The notes beneath the pieces were generated by a model, which ran no database searches, was not told the origin of the DNA, and worked only from the letters and a program-made list of their open reading frames with translations. A stretch of 64,000 nucleotides of DNA from Blautia sp. MSJ-19 (lineage in GTDB: Bacteria; Bacillota; Clostridia; Lachnospirales; Lachnospiraceae). The position numbers and the translations under genes were made by a program. Below, piece by piece: positions 44,283-53,735 of this stretch. Every line of letters begins with the position of its first letter. The stretch's first letter is position 1. Location of the stretch: the NCBI RefSeq assembly GCF_018918125.1, contig NZ_JAHLQA010000034.1, positions 62,001 to 126,000 of the forward strand, written 5' to 3'.

Positions 44283-44720
44283 ATGGCAAATAAACGTGTA
44301 AACAGAAGCCCTTTATCTGCCAGAGAAGGTAAAGTATATCTGGATGGAATACTGATTGCTGATACCTGTAAATTCAAGGTTGTATTTAAACCGGATGTAT
44401 GGTCCGGGAAACAGCTTTCTGAGCCGGGAACCAATCGCCGGTGGATTGGATACGATATTGAGGTAACCATTGAGGAATGGAAAACAACCAGAAGATATCG
44501 TAATATGATTGATTCCTACTTGAAATCAGGAAAGACACCTGAACTCACTATTCAGGGCGTACAGACTGATAAGAACTCTGACTTCTACGAAACGAATAAG
44601 AGTGAAAAGGTTACATGTATCGGATGTGTGCCGACTGGCGATATGAACCTTATCGACATGGATACTGAGGGCGATGTTGTTAAGGAATCCATTACATTTG
44701 GTGCAAAGAGAGTAGCGTAA
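44283..44720 (+). CDS. xkdM: Tail tube protein (XkdM-like)
   Basis: The protein has 145 residues, the usual XkdM length: NRSPLSAREGKVYLDGI, RRWIGYDIEVTIEEWKTT and ELTIQGVQTDKNSDFYET. It polymerises into the inner tube of the tail. GGAGG precedes the start. It follows the sheath gene by 18 bases. Confidence 0.92.
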   Translation: MANKRVNRSPLSAREGKVYLDGILIADTCKFKVVFKPDVWSGKQLSEPGTNRRWIGYDIEVTIEEWKTTRRYRNMIDSYLKSGKTPELTIQGVQTDKNSDFYETNKSEKVTCIGCVPTGDMNLIDMDTEGDVVKESITFGAKRVA

Positions 44721-44749
44721 CGATACGCAGTAAAAATAAACAAATAATC

Positions 44750-44777
44750 GGGAGGGGACAACCCTCCCTATATTTTT
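44750..44777 (+). terminator. Hairpin between tail tube and assembly chaperone genes
   Basis: GGGAGGG (44750-44756) pairs perfectly with CCCTCCC (44762-44768) around a GACAA loop, followed by TATATTTTT. The T run is not immediate, so termination may be partial. A drop in transcription here would fit the high need for tube and sheath compared with downstream proteins. Confidence 0.55.
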
Positions 44778-44799
44778 GAAAAAATGGAGGAAAAAAAGA

Positions 44800-45276
44800 A
44801 TGGGCATTAACATGAAAGCATTTATGAAACCAGAACTGAAAGATCGTGGAACAATGGAGTTTCCAGGCATTGAAAGATACAAAGATGAAAAGGGGGAAGT
44901 TATCCCGTTTATCATCAAAAGACTTTCCATGAAGAAAATTAAAGAGATCAGAAATAACTACAAGACCAGAGAAGTATATCGAGACAAAAGAAATGGTGAT
45001 CGTCCGATCATTGGAAACAACGGACAGGTTGCAGTTATCAATGATTATGATGGAGATTCTGCAGGTCTTGAGATTATGGTGGAAGCATTCGTACAGCCGA
45101 AACTGGACGATCCTGAACTGATGGAATATTACGGAGCACTTGATCGCCTGGATATGCCGAATATTATCTTCCCGGATAAGGACGATTTCAAGTACGCTGA
45201 TGATTGCCTTATGGAAGCGTGTGGACTTGCTTCAAAGAAAGATGATAAAGAGACGGTTGAAGAATTAAAAAAATGA
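44800..45276 (+). CDS. xkdN: Tail assembly chaperone, short form (XkdN-like)
   Basis: The protein has 158 residues. It begins MGINMKAFMKPELKDRGTME, with MEYYGALDRLDMPNIIFPDK near the C-terminus, as in XkdN/YqbN-type proteins encoded between tube and tape measure. Its last codons TTA AAA AAA TGA contain a canonical slippery heptamer. The start at 44800 follows GGAGG by 9 bases; an in-frame earlier ATG overlaps the hairpin tail. It would coat the tape measure during tail assembly. Confidence 0.83.
   Translation: MGINMKAFMKPELKDRGTMEFPGIERYKDEKGEVIPFIIKRLSMKKIKEIRNNYKTREVYRDKRNGDRPIIGNNGQVAVINDYDGDSAGLEIMVEAFVQPKLDDPELMEYYGALDRLDMPNIIFPDKDDFKYADDCLMEACGLASKKDDKETVEELKK
45267..45273 (+). other. 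A AAA AAA slippery site for -1 ribosomal frameshifting
   Basis: The heptamer A-AAA-AAA (45267-45273) lies in the correct phase at the very end of the short chaperone frame and is followed immediately by its TGA stop. A slip by one base back leads into the frame that continues to 45479. Confidence 0.65.
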
Positions 45277-45479
45277 TGTCCGGGGAAGGCGATGACGAGG
45301 ATTCTTTTGACTGGATGTGGGCTCATGTCCTGTGGCAGAAGAAAGGACTTCGTATGGAGGAATACGCCACGATGGAAAGGAATGTTCGTCTTGCCTATAT
45401 TGCCTCGGAAGAACTGGCAATAAAAGCACCTTTAAATGCCGATGAAAGATTGGCACGAGGATTTTTGAAAAAGAAATGA
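45273..45479 (+). CDS. Tail assembly chaperone, frameshift extension (68 residues)
   Basis: This frame is -1 relative to the preceding gene and opens at the slippery site. A slip would join all 158 residues of the short form to this 68-residue part, giving about 226 residues. It reads FDWMWAHVLWQKKGLRMEEY, then YIASEELAIKAPLNADERLA. An ATG at 45273 overlaps the previous stop (ATGA) but has no ribosome binding site, so production by frameshifting, as for lambda G-GT, is the better model. The tape measure gene follows 17 bases later. Confidence 0.7.
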   Translation: MMSGEGDDEDSFDWMWAHVLWQKKGLRMEEYATMERNVRLAYIASEELAIKAPLNADERLARGFLKKK

Positions 45480-45496
45480 AAGAACGGTGATGGAAA

Positions 45497-48400
45497 ATGA
45501 ATGATGTGTCTGTAAGAATGACGTTGCAGGATGATGCAAGTGCGAAAATGCAAAGGATAACAGCTTCTGCACGAACAGCAGCTACACAGTTCAGTAATGC
45601 CGGTAGAGCTATGGACAGTGCTTTTCGTTCCAGTGCCGCCACTTCATTTGCAAGTCAGGCAGGAAGTGCCTTCAATTCAGTTGAAAGTGATGCGGAGGCA
45701 CTTGGAAATGCCATTGACGAGGCTGTAAGCGGTTTTGAAAGTTTTTCAGCAGGAGATACCAGAGGGATGGGCTCTGCTTTTTCCGAAGCGGCAGACAGTG
45801 CAGATGATTTATCTGACAGTGCATCCAGAGCTTCGGAAAGTGTAGATGATCTTGCTGATGCAACCGGTGATCTGGGAGATGGTGCCGATGGCATGGATTC
45901 GCTTGCAGGACAGGTGGATGATGCAGGAAACTCTATGGAGGAAGCATCATCAAAAGCAATAAATCTCAGTGGAGCATTAAAGACATTATTTGCAGTCGTT
46001 TCGGCGGCAGCAATTATGGGGCAGGTTAAAGATTTTACAGCAGATTCCATAGAGCTTGGAAAAAATTACACATCTGTAATGTCGGAAGTAGCTGCGATTT
46101 CTGGGGCTTCGTCCAGTGATCTTGCAATGATGGAAGATACTGCAAGGGAATACGGTGCGACCACAGTTTTCAGTGCATCAGAGGCAGCCGAAGCACTTAA
46201 ATACATGAGTTTGGCCGGTTGGGATGCACAGCAGTCCACATCAGCACTTGGCGGCGTTCTTAACCTTGCTGCGGCATCAGGCATGGGATTAGGCGAGGCA
46301 TCCGATATGGTTACCGACTACCTATCTGCATTCGGAATGGAGGCAAGTCAGTCTACATATTTTGCTGATATGTTGGCGTATGCTCAGTCAAACAGTAATA
46401 CCACAGCGGCACAGTTGGGAGAAGCATATAAAAATGCAGCCGCAAATATGCACGCCGCAGGGCAGGATGTTGAAACAACTACATCTTTGCTGGAAGCTAT
46501 GGCAAATCAAGGTCGAAAGAGTTCTGAAGCCGGTACGACATTGGGAGCCATGATGCGAGACATTACAGCCAAAATGGACGACGGAGCAATTAAGATCGGT
46601 GAAACGTCTATTGCTGTCCAGGATGCTTCTGGAAACTTTCGAGATATGACAGATATCTTGACAGAGGTAGGAGAAGCAACAGAAGGAATGGGAAGTGCTC
46701 AGAGGGCTGCCGCATTAAGTTCTGTATTTACCGATGATTCCATTAAGGGTGTAAATATGGTCTTAACCGAAGGCATGGACAAGGTTGCCGGGTATGAGGA
46801 AGCCTTGAGAAGTGCTACCGGAGCATCAGAAGATATGGCAGAAACGATGAATGACAATCTTTCTGGTGACATGGCAAATATGAACAGTGCCTATGAGGAA
46901 ATGCAGTTGCAGGTATTTGAAGCAATGGAGGAACCGTTGCGAGAGGGTGCACAGTGGATTACCAGTGATATTATCCCTACACTTATGTCCTGGGTTCCTG
47001 ATGCATTTGGAACGCTGGCAAGTGGAATCTCCAAAGTAGGGAATGCACTGTCTCCAATGATCAAGACTGTATTGCAGAATCCGAAAGCTGTCGCAAGTGC
47101 GTTTGCATCCATAGGTGCAGGATTTGCGGCAATGAAAACTGTCAACACTGGTATAAAAATTGCTGGAATGGTTACGAAAGCCGGTGGAATGGCAAGTGCT
47201 TTGGGAAAATTAGGCACAAGTTTATTTGGTTCACCATGGGCGGCAGGTGCAGCGGCGGCTGTAGCAGCGATAACAGCCGTAGGCTTGGCTGTAAAGAAAT
47301 ATAATGATATTCAGGTAGAAGATAGCCTAAGTACGCATTTTGGCAGCGTAGAGCTGGATGATTCTCAGATTGAGGATTTTGCATCACGTGTAATAGATGC
47401 ACAGTGGCTTGTGAATATCAATGCAGCAATAGGCCATTTTGAGAATGCGGAGGAATTTAATCAGCAGGCTGAGGAAGCTCTTGCTGCAAATGACGCTCTG
47501 GAATGGAAAGCACGTGTCGGCATTCAGCTTACTGAGGATGAGCAGTCCTCATATATGCAGAATATAGAGACATTCAAAGAAAATATTGAACAGGCTCTTA
47601 CGGAACAAACGCTTGCCGCAAAAATGACGGTAAATGAGTTCGATATAAAAATGGCTGATGGCTCCAGCCTTGGCTCTCAGATTGAGAAATGGGCCGAGCA
47701 GGATCTGGGCGAGATGCAATCTTTGTCGGCAGGTCTTACAAACTTGGTTCAGACTGCATTGGAAGATGGCATCATAGATGTTGATGAACAGGCAGCGATT
47801 GACCAGTTGCAGGGCAAAATCAACAATATCATGGAAGGATGGCAGGAAGCAGAAGCACAAGCCCAGATGGATGTGCTTACGCAGAAATACGGCAAACTTT
47901 CCGGAAAAGATTTGACAGCAGATACCTTTACAAAGGTAGTGGAGGAACTTGGCGAACAGAGAGAAACCGCTACAGCGGCTCTGGAAACATCAGAAAAAAA
48001 ACTGTACACTACACTGAATGCCCTGAACAAGGCTGATAAAAATGGAGTACAGCGTATTTCAGATGAAGAACTCGTCAGTTATAAACAGCAGGCAGGATAT
48101 GCCGTAAGGAACGATCAGGCAAGTATGCTTGGAAATAGCCTGGAATTTGAAAAAAATACTCTTTCAGACGCTTATGGCGAAAAGTTGGATTCCAATTATT
48201 CTGCAATCCAGGAGCAGACAGGAAATTTCCTGAACAATGCCAATTCATATCTGGCAAACCAGGATTATACATCCTTGGTTGATTCAATGCAGAGTGGATT
48301 TTCTAGTGCTATGACTGGTACAAGCATATTCAGCGATAAAGACCAGAAAGCATTGTCAAAAATTTATGATTCAATGAAACCTGACGTAGAGAGTATGGCG

Positions 48401-50134
48401 GGTCTTATTGATGAGTATAGGGAAATGGGGCAGGCAGTTCCGCAGGATGTAATGACTGCCTTTAATGATGCTGTACAGGTAGGAGCAGCAGCCGGAGATG
48501 CTGATGCAGCATGGCAGGTATTTGCAAATCAAATGATTGCTGATCCTGCAAGTGAAGCGTTGGTGCAGGCGATTCAAGATGGAACTGTAAATGTTCCAGA
48601 TGAATTAAAAACTGCCATCGACAGAGCAACTACAGATATAGACCCGGATCCTGTGACTGTTGAAGGCATGCAGGCCGAAGTAGATGATGTCGAGGTAAAT
48701 CAGGACCATGTAGATCAGCTTATTCAGGATGCTCTTGGTGATCTTGGTACCGTAGAAGGCGAAGTGGATGGAGACATTCAGATTAAAGTTGAAAAAGGCA
48801 ACTGCCTTTCTCAGATTGGAGAAGCCCTTGGAGTAGACTGGCACGAAATTGCCGAGTATAACGGTATTGAAGACCCATACACAATTTATCCTGACATGGA
48901 ATTAAAGATTCCAAAAGAAAAGGTTGACACAGATGCTTCCGGTGTGGGAGAAGCGGCAGAGGAAGCAGCAAAAAGCGAGACAGGGGAAACCATAGAAACT
49001 GAGCAAGGAGTAAAGACTACCCTTACAGATGAAGGTGTGGATGGTTCCCAGACCGCACAGGCAGTAGAGGAGGAAGCAAAGAGCCAGACAGCAGAAACCG
49101 TAGAAAGGGAACAGCCGGTAAAAACCAACATGACAAATGCTGGCATGGATGATTCCCAGGTAACACAGGCGGCGCAGGAACAGGAAACACAGGCTGAGCC
49201 AAAAGAAACTGATGTGCCAACAACCATCAAATTTGAGGTTGCGAGCCTTGATGATAGTGAACTTGCATCTGCAATCTCTGAGAAATTACAGCAGGGTGAA
49301 GCTGTTCCGGTGGAGGTTCCAGCGAATGTAACTATTAAGGCTGGTGCGATTGATGACACCCAGTTATCATCTGAGATCACCGGAAAGCTAGGAGAACAGA
49401 GTACAGTTCCAGTAAATGTTCCAGCGAATATTACTCTGACAGCAGGAAAAGTGGATTCGTCTCAGGCTGTAGCAACTACACAGAGTGATGTAATCAACGC
49501 ATTTTCGACAGCTCTTCCTGCTAATGGCACAGTGGATGTTACCCTGGCAAAAGGAAACGACAACATTGCGTCTGTATATGACTATGTAGGAGGGCTCGTT
49601 CGTAGTGCATGGGCGAATCCATATTCCGCATCCGGTATTGTAAATGTAACACTGACAGCAAATTATTCTTTGGCAAATCCGTCAAAGACAATCAGCTTTG
49701 GTGGAGGAGCAACCGGATCCGCAACAGTGACAGCTTCCCTTCATGCAGAAGGCGGTATTTTTGACGAGCCTCATCTTGGTATGGTTGCAGAGGCAGGACC
49801 GGAGGCAATTATTCCACTGGACGGTTCTGGAAATGCTATGGAATTATGGCAGGAAGCAGGAAAACGCCTTGGAGCACTGGAAGATGGACCTATTCAGATA
49901 GCACCGTCAATGTATTCTGGAGGAAAAAATACTGATGGAAATGGGCAGGAAGTAAAGACAAGCAGCAACCGAACTATTGATATTAATATCAATGGAAGCG
50001 GTAGCATTACTGCCGGTAAAGGTGTTTCCAAAGATGATATTGTACAGGTTCTTATGGAAAAGGTACGAGATGTATTTGTAAATATTGTTACAGAGGAAGC
50101 TCTGGTAGGAGGTGACGCATCGTATGAGTTCTAA
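45497..50134 (+). CDS. Tail tape measure protein with internal LysM domain
   Basis: The protein has 1545 residues, the longest phage gene here. Residues about 180-480 match the TP901-1-type tape measure core (SEVAAISGASSSDLAMMEDT, ATTVFSASEAAEALKYMSLA). A hydrophobic region follows at about 540-600. A LysM domain lies at about 1095-1140 (KGNCLSQIGEALGVDWHEIA, YPDMELKIPKE). Then come degenerate repeats (SQTAQAVEEEAKSQTAETVE-like and VPVEVPANVTIKAG / VPVNVPANITLTAG). The C-terminal part has EGGIFDEPHLGMVAEAGPEA. Its length sets tail length. LysM may help bind peptidoglycan on DNA injection. Confidence 0.9.
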   Translation: MNDVSVRMTLQDDASAKMQRITASARTAATQFSNAGRAMDSAFRSSAATSFASQAGSAFNSVESDAEALGNAIDEAVSGFESFSAGDTRGMGSAFSEAADSADDLSDSASRASESVDDLADATGDLGDGADGMDSLAGQVDDAGNSMEEASSKAINLSGALKTLFAVVSAAAIMGQVKDFTADSIELGKNYTSVMSEVAAISGASSSDLAMMEDTAREYGATTVFSASEAAEALKYMSLAGWDAQQSTSALGGVLNLAAASGMGLGEASDMVTDYLSAFGMEASQSTYFADMLAYAQSNSNTTAAQLGEAYKNAAANMHAAGQDVETTTSLLEAMANQGRKSSEAGTTLGAMMRDITAKMDDGAIKIGETSIAVQDASGNFRDMTDILTEVGEATEGMGSAQRAAALSSVFTDDSIKGVNMVLTEGMDKVAGYEEALRSATGASEDMAETMNDNLSGDMANMNSAYEEMQLQVFEAMEEPLREGAQWITSDIIPTLMSWVPDAFGTLASGISKVGNALSPMIKTVLQNPKAVASAFASIGAGFAAMKTVNTGIKIAGMVTKAGGMASALGKLGTSLFGSPWAAGAAAAVAAITAVGLAVKKYNDIQVEDSLSTHFGSVELDDSQIEDFASRVIDAQWLVNINAAIGHFENAEEFNQQAEEALAANDALEWKARVGIQLTEDEQSSYMQNIETFKENIEQALTEQTLAAKMTVNEFDIKMADGSSLGSQIEKWAEQDLGEMQSLSAGLTNLVQTALEDGIIDVDEQAAIDQLQGKINNIMEGWQEAEAQAQMDVLTQKYGKLSGKDLTADTFTKVVEELGEQRETATAALETSEKKLYTTLNALNKADKNGVQRISDEELVSYKQQAGYAVRNDQASMLGNSLEFEKNTLSDAYGEKLDSNYSAIQEQTGNFLNNANSYLANQDYTSLVDSMQSGFSSAMTGTSIFSDKDQKALSKIYDSMKPDVESMAGLIDEYREMGQAVPQDVMTAFNDAVQVGAAAGDADAAWQVFANQMIADPASEALVQAIQDGTVNVPDELKTAIDRATTDIDPDPVTVEGMQAEVDDVEVNQDHVDQLIQDALGDLGTVEGEVDGDIQIKVEKGNCLSQIGEALGVDWHEIAEYNGIEDPYTIYPDMELKIPKEKVDTDASGVGEAAEEAAKSETGETIETEQGVKTTLTDEGVDGSQTAQAVEEEAKSQTAETVEREQPVKTNMTNAGMDDSQVTQAAQEQETQAEPKETDVPTTIKFEVASLDDSELASAISEKLQQGEAVPVEVPANVTIKAGAIDDTQLSSEITGKLGEQSTVPVNVPANITLTAGKVDSSQAVATTQSDVINAFSTALPANGTVDVTLAKGNDNIASVYDYVGGLVRSAWANPYSASGIVNVTLTANYSLANPSKTISFGGGATGSATVTASLHAEGGIFDEPHLGMVAEAGPEAIIPLDGSGNAMELWQEAGKRLGALEDGPIQIAPSMYSGGKNTDGNGQEVKTSSNRTIDININGSGSITAGKGVSKDDIVQVLMEKVRDVFVNIVTEEALVGGDASYEF

Positions 50135-50852
50135 TATGTTCAAGCAAGATGCAAATAATCCAACGAAATACCGGATGTTTTTCAATTATGATAATGACAA
50201 AAAGGTATATGTTGCCCCGATGCTTCCAGAGAAGATCACCCTTACCGTTAATGGAAAACTGACATCTGTGGATATTGACACTTTTGGAGAAATACTGCAT
50301 AGAGGGAAAAGGGATGCCATAACCATAGAGTTTGAATCCATTTTCCCTTCGCAGTACGGAAATAATTACTGTGCTTGTATGCAGAAGGAGTTTAAAACAC
50401 CTGCCACATGGCACAAGTGGATGCTGGCTCTTATGAATGCAAAGAACCCGTTTCATTTTGTACTGGTAGGTGGTCCATTTGCAATAAATATGTATGCTGA
50501 TCTGGCATCTTATGTTCCATATGAACAGGGCGGAGATGTTGGAACTATCTATTATAAAGTGAAGATCAGAGAGCACCGAAAGATTTCTGTCAGCACGTAT
50601 AAGAAAAAGGCAAACAAAAAAGCAAAAAAGACAAGCACTGGTAAACGCACAAACAATAAAAAAACCATCAAATACAAAGCCACTGCAAAAAGCGGTCTGC
50701 GTCTGAGGAAAGGACCAAATTCAACAATACTGGGGCTGATACCATATGGCAAAACGGTTACTTCGGATGGAAAAAAGAAGGGGAACTGGTACCATGTGAA
50801 GTATGGCAGTAAATGGGGATATGCTCATAAATCATATCTGAAAAAAGCATGA
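50124..50852 (+). CDS. XkdP-like tail protein with C-terminal SH3 domain
   Basis: The protein has 242 residues. The N-terminal 145 residues are baseplate-hub-like (KVYVAPMLPEKITLTVNGK), as in XkdP-type proteins. A very lysine-rich linker (about 155-180) leads to a bacterial SH3 domain (SGLRLRKGPNSTILGLIPYG, WYHVKYGSKWGYAHKSYL). In PBSX the equivalent protein carries LysM instead. The SH3 domain probably binds cell wall. The start at 50124 is 10 bases after AGGAGG and inside the end of the tape measure gene. Confidence 0.78.
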   Translation: MSSNMFKQDANNPTKYRMFFNYDNDKKVYVAPMLPEKITLTVNGKLTSVDIDTFGEILHRGKRDAITIEFESIFPSQYGNNYCACMQKEFKTPATWHKWMLALMNAKNPFHFVLVGGPFAINMYADLASYVPYEQGGDVGTIYYKVKIREHRKISVSTYKKKANKKAKKTSTGKRTNNKKTIKYKATAKSGLRLRKGPNSTILGLIPYGKTVTSDGKKKGNWYHVKYGSKWGYAHKSYLKKA

Positions 50853-50865
50853 TGGAGGTGCCTGA

Positions 50866-51834
50866 ATGAACGAAATCACATTGAAGATAGGGAAGAATGG
50901 CACATATAAGAATATTTCAAAATTAGTAAAGACAGTTTCTGTTACTGGACGAAGAGGTGATGCTCCAAGAACGTTGAGTGCCACCCTTTCTGATTCGGAA
51001 CAGTTTGCGAGAGCATCTGCAAATTCTGGCGAAGGACAGCAGGTGCTTTTTTCATGCGATAAGAATGAAATATTTCGTGGTCTGCTTATGACAGATAGCC
51101 GAAGCAGCAAGAGGACATTAACCATAAAGGCATATGACAACTGTATTTATCTCTGTAACAACAAAGGGAGCTTTTCTTTTAAAAAGAAATCAGCAACATA
51201 TATTTTTAAGTATTGCCTAAAAAAGCTGGGGCTTCCTTTGGGCTCGGCAGTAAATACCGGTCACATCATAGGGGAATTGGTAAAAAAAAATACAACCTAC
51301 TGGGATGTGATTGAGGACGCATTGAGCCAGACGTATTACGCAACTGGAATACGATATTATGTTTCATCCGAAAAAGGGAAAATATATCTGAGAAAGCGGA
51401 AGGAACAAACGTCTATGCCGATATTATCCTTAGATAGTAATATCCAAAGCTACGATATGTCCAGATCAATTTACAAGACGAGAACCAGGCTGACATTGGT
51501 TACTTCAAAAAATGCCAAGAAAGGTAGTTTCGTCAATTCTTCCCTTGAAAAAAAGATAGGTAAATTTGCAGATATTCAGACAGTAGATGAAGATGTTACA
51601 AAAACAGAGCTTAATCAGAAAATATCTACGTTCAAAAAAGATACCAGTATTGTAGATCAGGAGTTAAGCATTACCGCTACTGGTGATATGAGGTGTGTAT
51701 CTGGAAAATGTGCTTATGTTCAAATTTCCCCTATTGGAGCCAAAAGGATTATGTTCATTGAGGAAGATACACATACTTTTGAAAATGGACATCACAAAAT
51801 GAGCCTGAAACTCAGCTATGAAAAAACAAAATAA
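50866..51834 (+). CDS. xkdQ: XkdQ-like baseplate hub protein
   Basis: The protein has 322 residues, the usual XkdQ length: TVSVTGRRGDAPRTLSATLS near the start, then LLMTDSRSSKRTLTIKAYDN and TTYWDVIEDALSQTYYATGI. It corresponds to the gpD/gp44-type hub that caps the tube. GGAGG precedes the start. Confidence 0.83.
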   Translation: MNEITLKIGKNGTYKNISKLVKTVSVTGRRGDAPRTLSATLSDSEQFARASANSGEGQQVLFSCDKNEIFRGLLMTDSRSSKRTLTIKAYDNCIYLCNNKGSFSFKKKSATYIFKYCLKKLGLPLGSAVNTGHIIGELVKKNTTYWDVIEDALSQTYYATGIRYYVSSEKGKIYLRKRKEQTSMPILSLDSNIQSYDMSRSIYKTRTRLTLVTSKNAKKGSFVNSSLEKKIGKFADIQTVDEDVTKTELNQKISTFKKDTSIVDQELSITATGDMRCVSGKCAYVQISPIGAKRIMFIEEDTHTFENGHHKMSLKLSYEKTK

Positions 51835-51855
51835 ATGAGGGCAGAGGGGTGAAAT

Positions 51856-52098
51856 ATGGCACAAAATATTACGGAAATCATTAGAGCGATTGCAGAGCAG
51901 AATATGCCCCATATCGTTATTGGATATATACAAACAGTGGAGCCACTGGAAGTTATACTTGTTGATGATATAAATATCAGCCTGTCAGACCAGTCTGTGA
52001 TTATTCCTTCTGGAAAGCAACCATTACAGGTAGGCGATCAGTGGTATTTGCTGGCAGTGAACAGAAACAAAATATACTATTTCTTAGACAAAATATGA
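51856..52098 (+). CDS. xkdR: XkdR/DUF2577-like baseplate protein
   Basis: The protein has 80 residues. It begins MAQNITEIIRAIAEQNMPHI, then beta strands with LVDDINISLSDQSVIIPS and QVGDQWYLLAVNRNKIYYFL, an OB-like pattern of XkdR-type proteins. GAGGGGTGA precedes the start. It lies between xkdQ and xkdS as in PBSX. Confidence 0.78.
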   Translation: MAQNITEIIRAIAEQNMPHIVIGYIQTVEPLEVILVDDINISLSDQSVIIPSGKQPLQVGDQWYLLAVNRNKIYYFLDKI

Positions 52099-52114
52099 AG
52101 GGAGGGCATGAAGC

Positions 52115-52540
52115 ATGGATGAAGATGAAAATGTTGATTTGTTTTCTGATGAGGAAGATGATCTGGAAGAAAGCATAATCTATCGAACATACAGAATGGA
52201 TTTTCAAAATAAACGAATTATCGGTATGGTTGATGGATTAGAGGCTGCCGGACAAAATATGTTTAAGGCATTGCAGACAAGAAGATATGCCTATGAAATA
52301 TATGACGATCAATATGGTAGCGACATTATGAATAAATTAGGCAACCTTGATTTATCTCCTGGGTATCTGGAGGCCGATATACCAGCAATGGTATCAGATA
52401 CCTTTTTGAATATGGAGGAAATTTTAGAAATTGACGATTTACAGTTTGAGATATTGGATGCGGATTCCATTTATGTTTCATTTGCAGCAGTAACTATATT
52501 TGGTGGAACCATAGTAGAGGGGGACATTAACGATGGCTGA
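52115..52540 (+). CDS. xkdS: XkdS/DUF2634-like baseplate wedge protein (gp25-like)
   Basis: The protein has 141 residues. An acidic N-terminus is followed by YRMDFQNKRIIGMVDGLEAA and YAYEIYDDQYGSDIMNKLGN, the usual XkdS pattern, related to T4 gp25. It joins the baseplate to the sheath. It overlaps the baseplate J gene by 8 bases. Confidence 0.85.
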   Translation: MDEDENVDLFSDEEDDLEESIIYRTYRMDFQNKRIIGMVDGLEAAGQNMFKALQTRRYAYEIYDDQYGSDIMNKLGNLDLSPGYLEADIPAMVSDTFLNMEEILEIDDLQFEILDADSIYVSFAAVTIFGGTIVEGDINDG

Positions 52541-53735
52541 TACGATGGAGAAAAAAATACAGGATTTCAAAGCAGCAATGGCAGAAATGCTTGCAAACGC
52601 CCCTTTGGAAGTTGATACAGAACTCGTAGGAAAGCTGAAAAATATTGAAGATTTACCTTTGAATGAGATTACGCAGGATGTTTTAATCGAACAGTTTTAT
52701 GATATAGGCGAATACCTAAATGTAGACACAAGGCAAGGAAGTATTTACTGGGATGCATCTATGGGCAGTATCATACGAACCAGTATGTTTCTTGAACAGT
52801 TGAAAATGGTAAAAGAAATCATATCTATATTCACCTGCACAGGCGATGTATTATATGAAAAAATGAGAGTACGGGGATTGAAGAAAAATCCAGAAAATCC
52901 TACGCCGGCTACATATTATGTTTCATTCGTTGGAATGGTTCCGGAAATGGACTCTAAAATGTCAGTAGATGATTATTTCTTTACATTATCAAGTGATTCG
53001 GAAGGAAGATACATTCTTATATCTGAAGATATGGGTACCGAAATGAATAATCTGGTACCTGGGACAAAAGTTATTCCCGAACTGGATGTAGATGGACTTA
53101 TCAGTGCAACCCTCGGAGAGCTGGCTATTCCTGCGATTGATGCAGAAAGTGATGATTCCGCAAGAGAACGTTTGATAAATCGTATATCAGGACCGGACGA
53201 GAATGGAAATAGATCTCAGATACGAACATGGTGTGAATCTGTGGAAGGTGTTGGAGCAGCACGAATCATACCTTTGTGGGCCGGACCGAACACAGTAAAA
53301 GGTATTATCATTTCAGCAGTTGGAGGAGTGCCGTCACAGACAGTTGTAGATAATGTCCAAAATCATCTTGATCCTGGCTATACCGGAATGGGGGATGGGG
53401 TTGCCACTCTAGGACAGTTTTTTACCGCCGCTGCTGTAGAAGCAGTAAAGATTGATATTACTGTTTCTGTATTGAAGAAAAATGATGCGACATATTCTGG
53501 AATACAAGAAGCATTCAAAGAATTGATATGCAAGTATTTTGTGGAAATGTCATTGGAAGAATATACAAGCGGTATGGCAATCCGCTATGCGCATGTTGGT
53601 TCCATTCTTGAAAGTATGGACGAAGTTATTGATTATGACAAACTGAAACTGAATGGGAACTCGGCAAACATCTCCTTTTCCATTTTGCAGATTCCTGTAC
53701 TTGGGGAGGTAACTGTTGATGGAAATATTTTATAA
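52533..53735 (+). CDS. xkdT: Baseplate J-like protein (XkdT-like)
   Basis: The protein has 400 residues. It has NVDTRQGSIYWDASMGSIIR near the N-terminus, ESDDSARERLINRI in the middle and GPNTVKGIIISAVGGVPSQT, all typical of the Mu gp47/XkdT family. It forms baseplate wedges with XkdS. It overlaps xkdS by 8 bases and the next gene by 17 bases. Confidence 0.88.
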   Translation: MADTMEKKIQDFKAAMAEMLANAPLEVDTELVGKLKNIEDLPLNEITQDVLIEQFYDIGEYLNVDTRQGSIYWDASMGSIIRTSMFLEQLKMVKEIISIFTCTGDVLYEKMRVRGLKKNPENPTPATYYVSFVGMVPEMDSKMSVDDYFFTLSSDSEGRYILISEDMGTEMNNLVPGTKVIPELDVDGLISATLGELAIPAIDAESDDSARERLINRISGPDENGNRSQIRTWCESVEGVGAARIIPLWAGPNTVKGIIISAVGGVPSQTVVDNVQNHLDPGYTGMGDGVATLGQFFTAAAVEAVKIDITVSVLKKNDATYSGIQEAFKELICKYFVEMSLEEYTSGMAIRYAHVGSILESMDEVIDYDKLKLNGNSANISFSILQIPVLGEVTVDGNIL

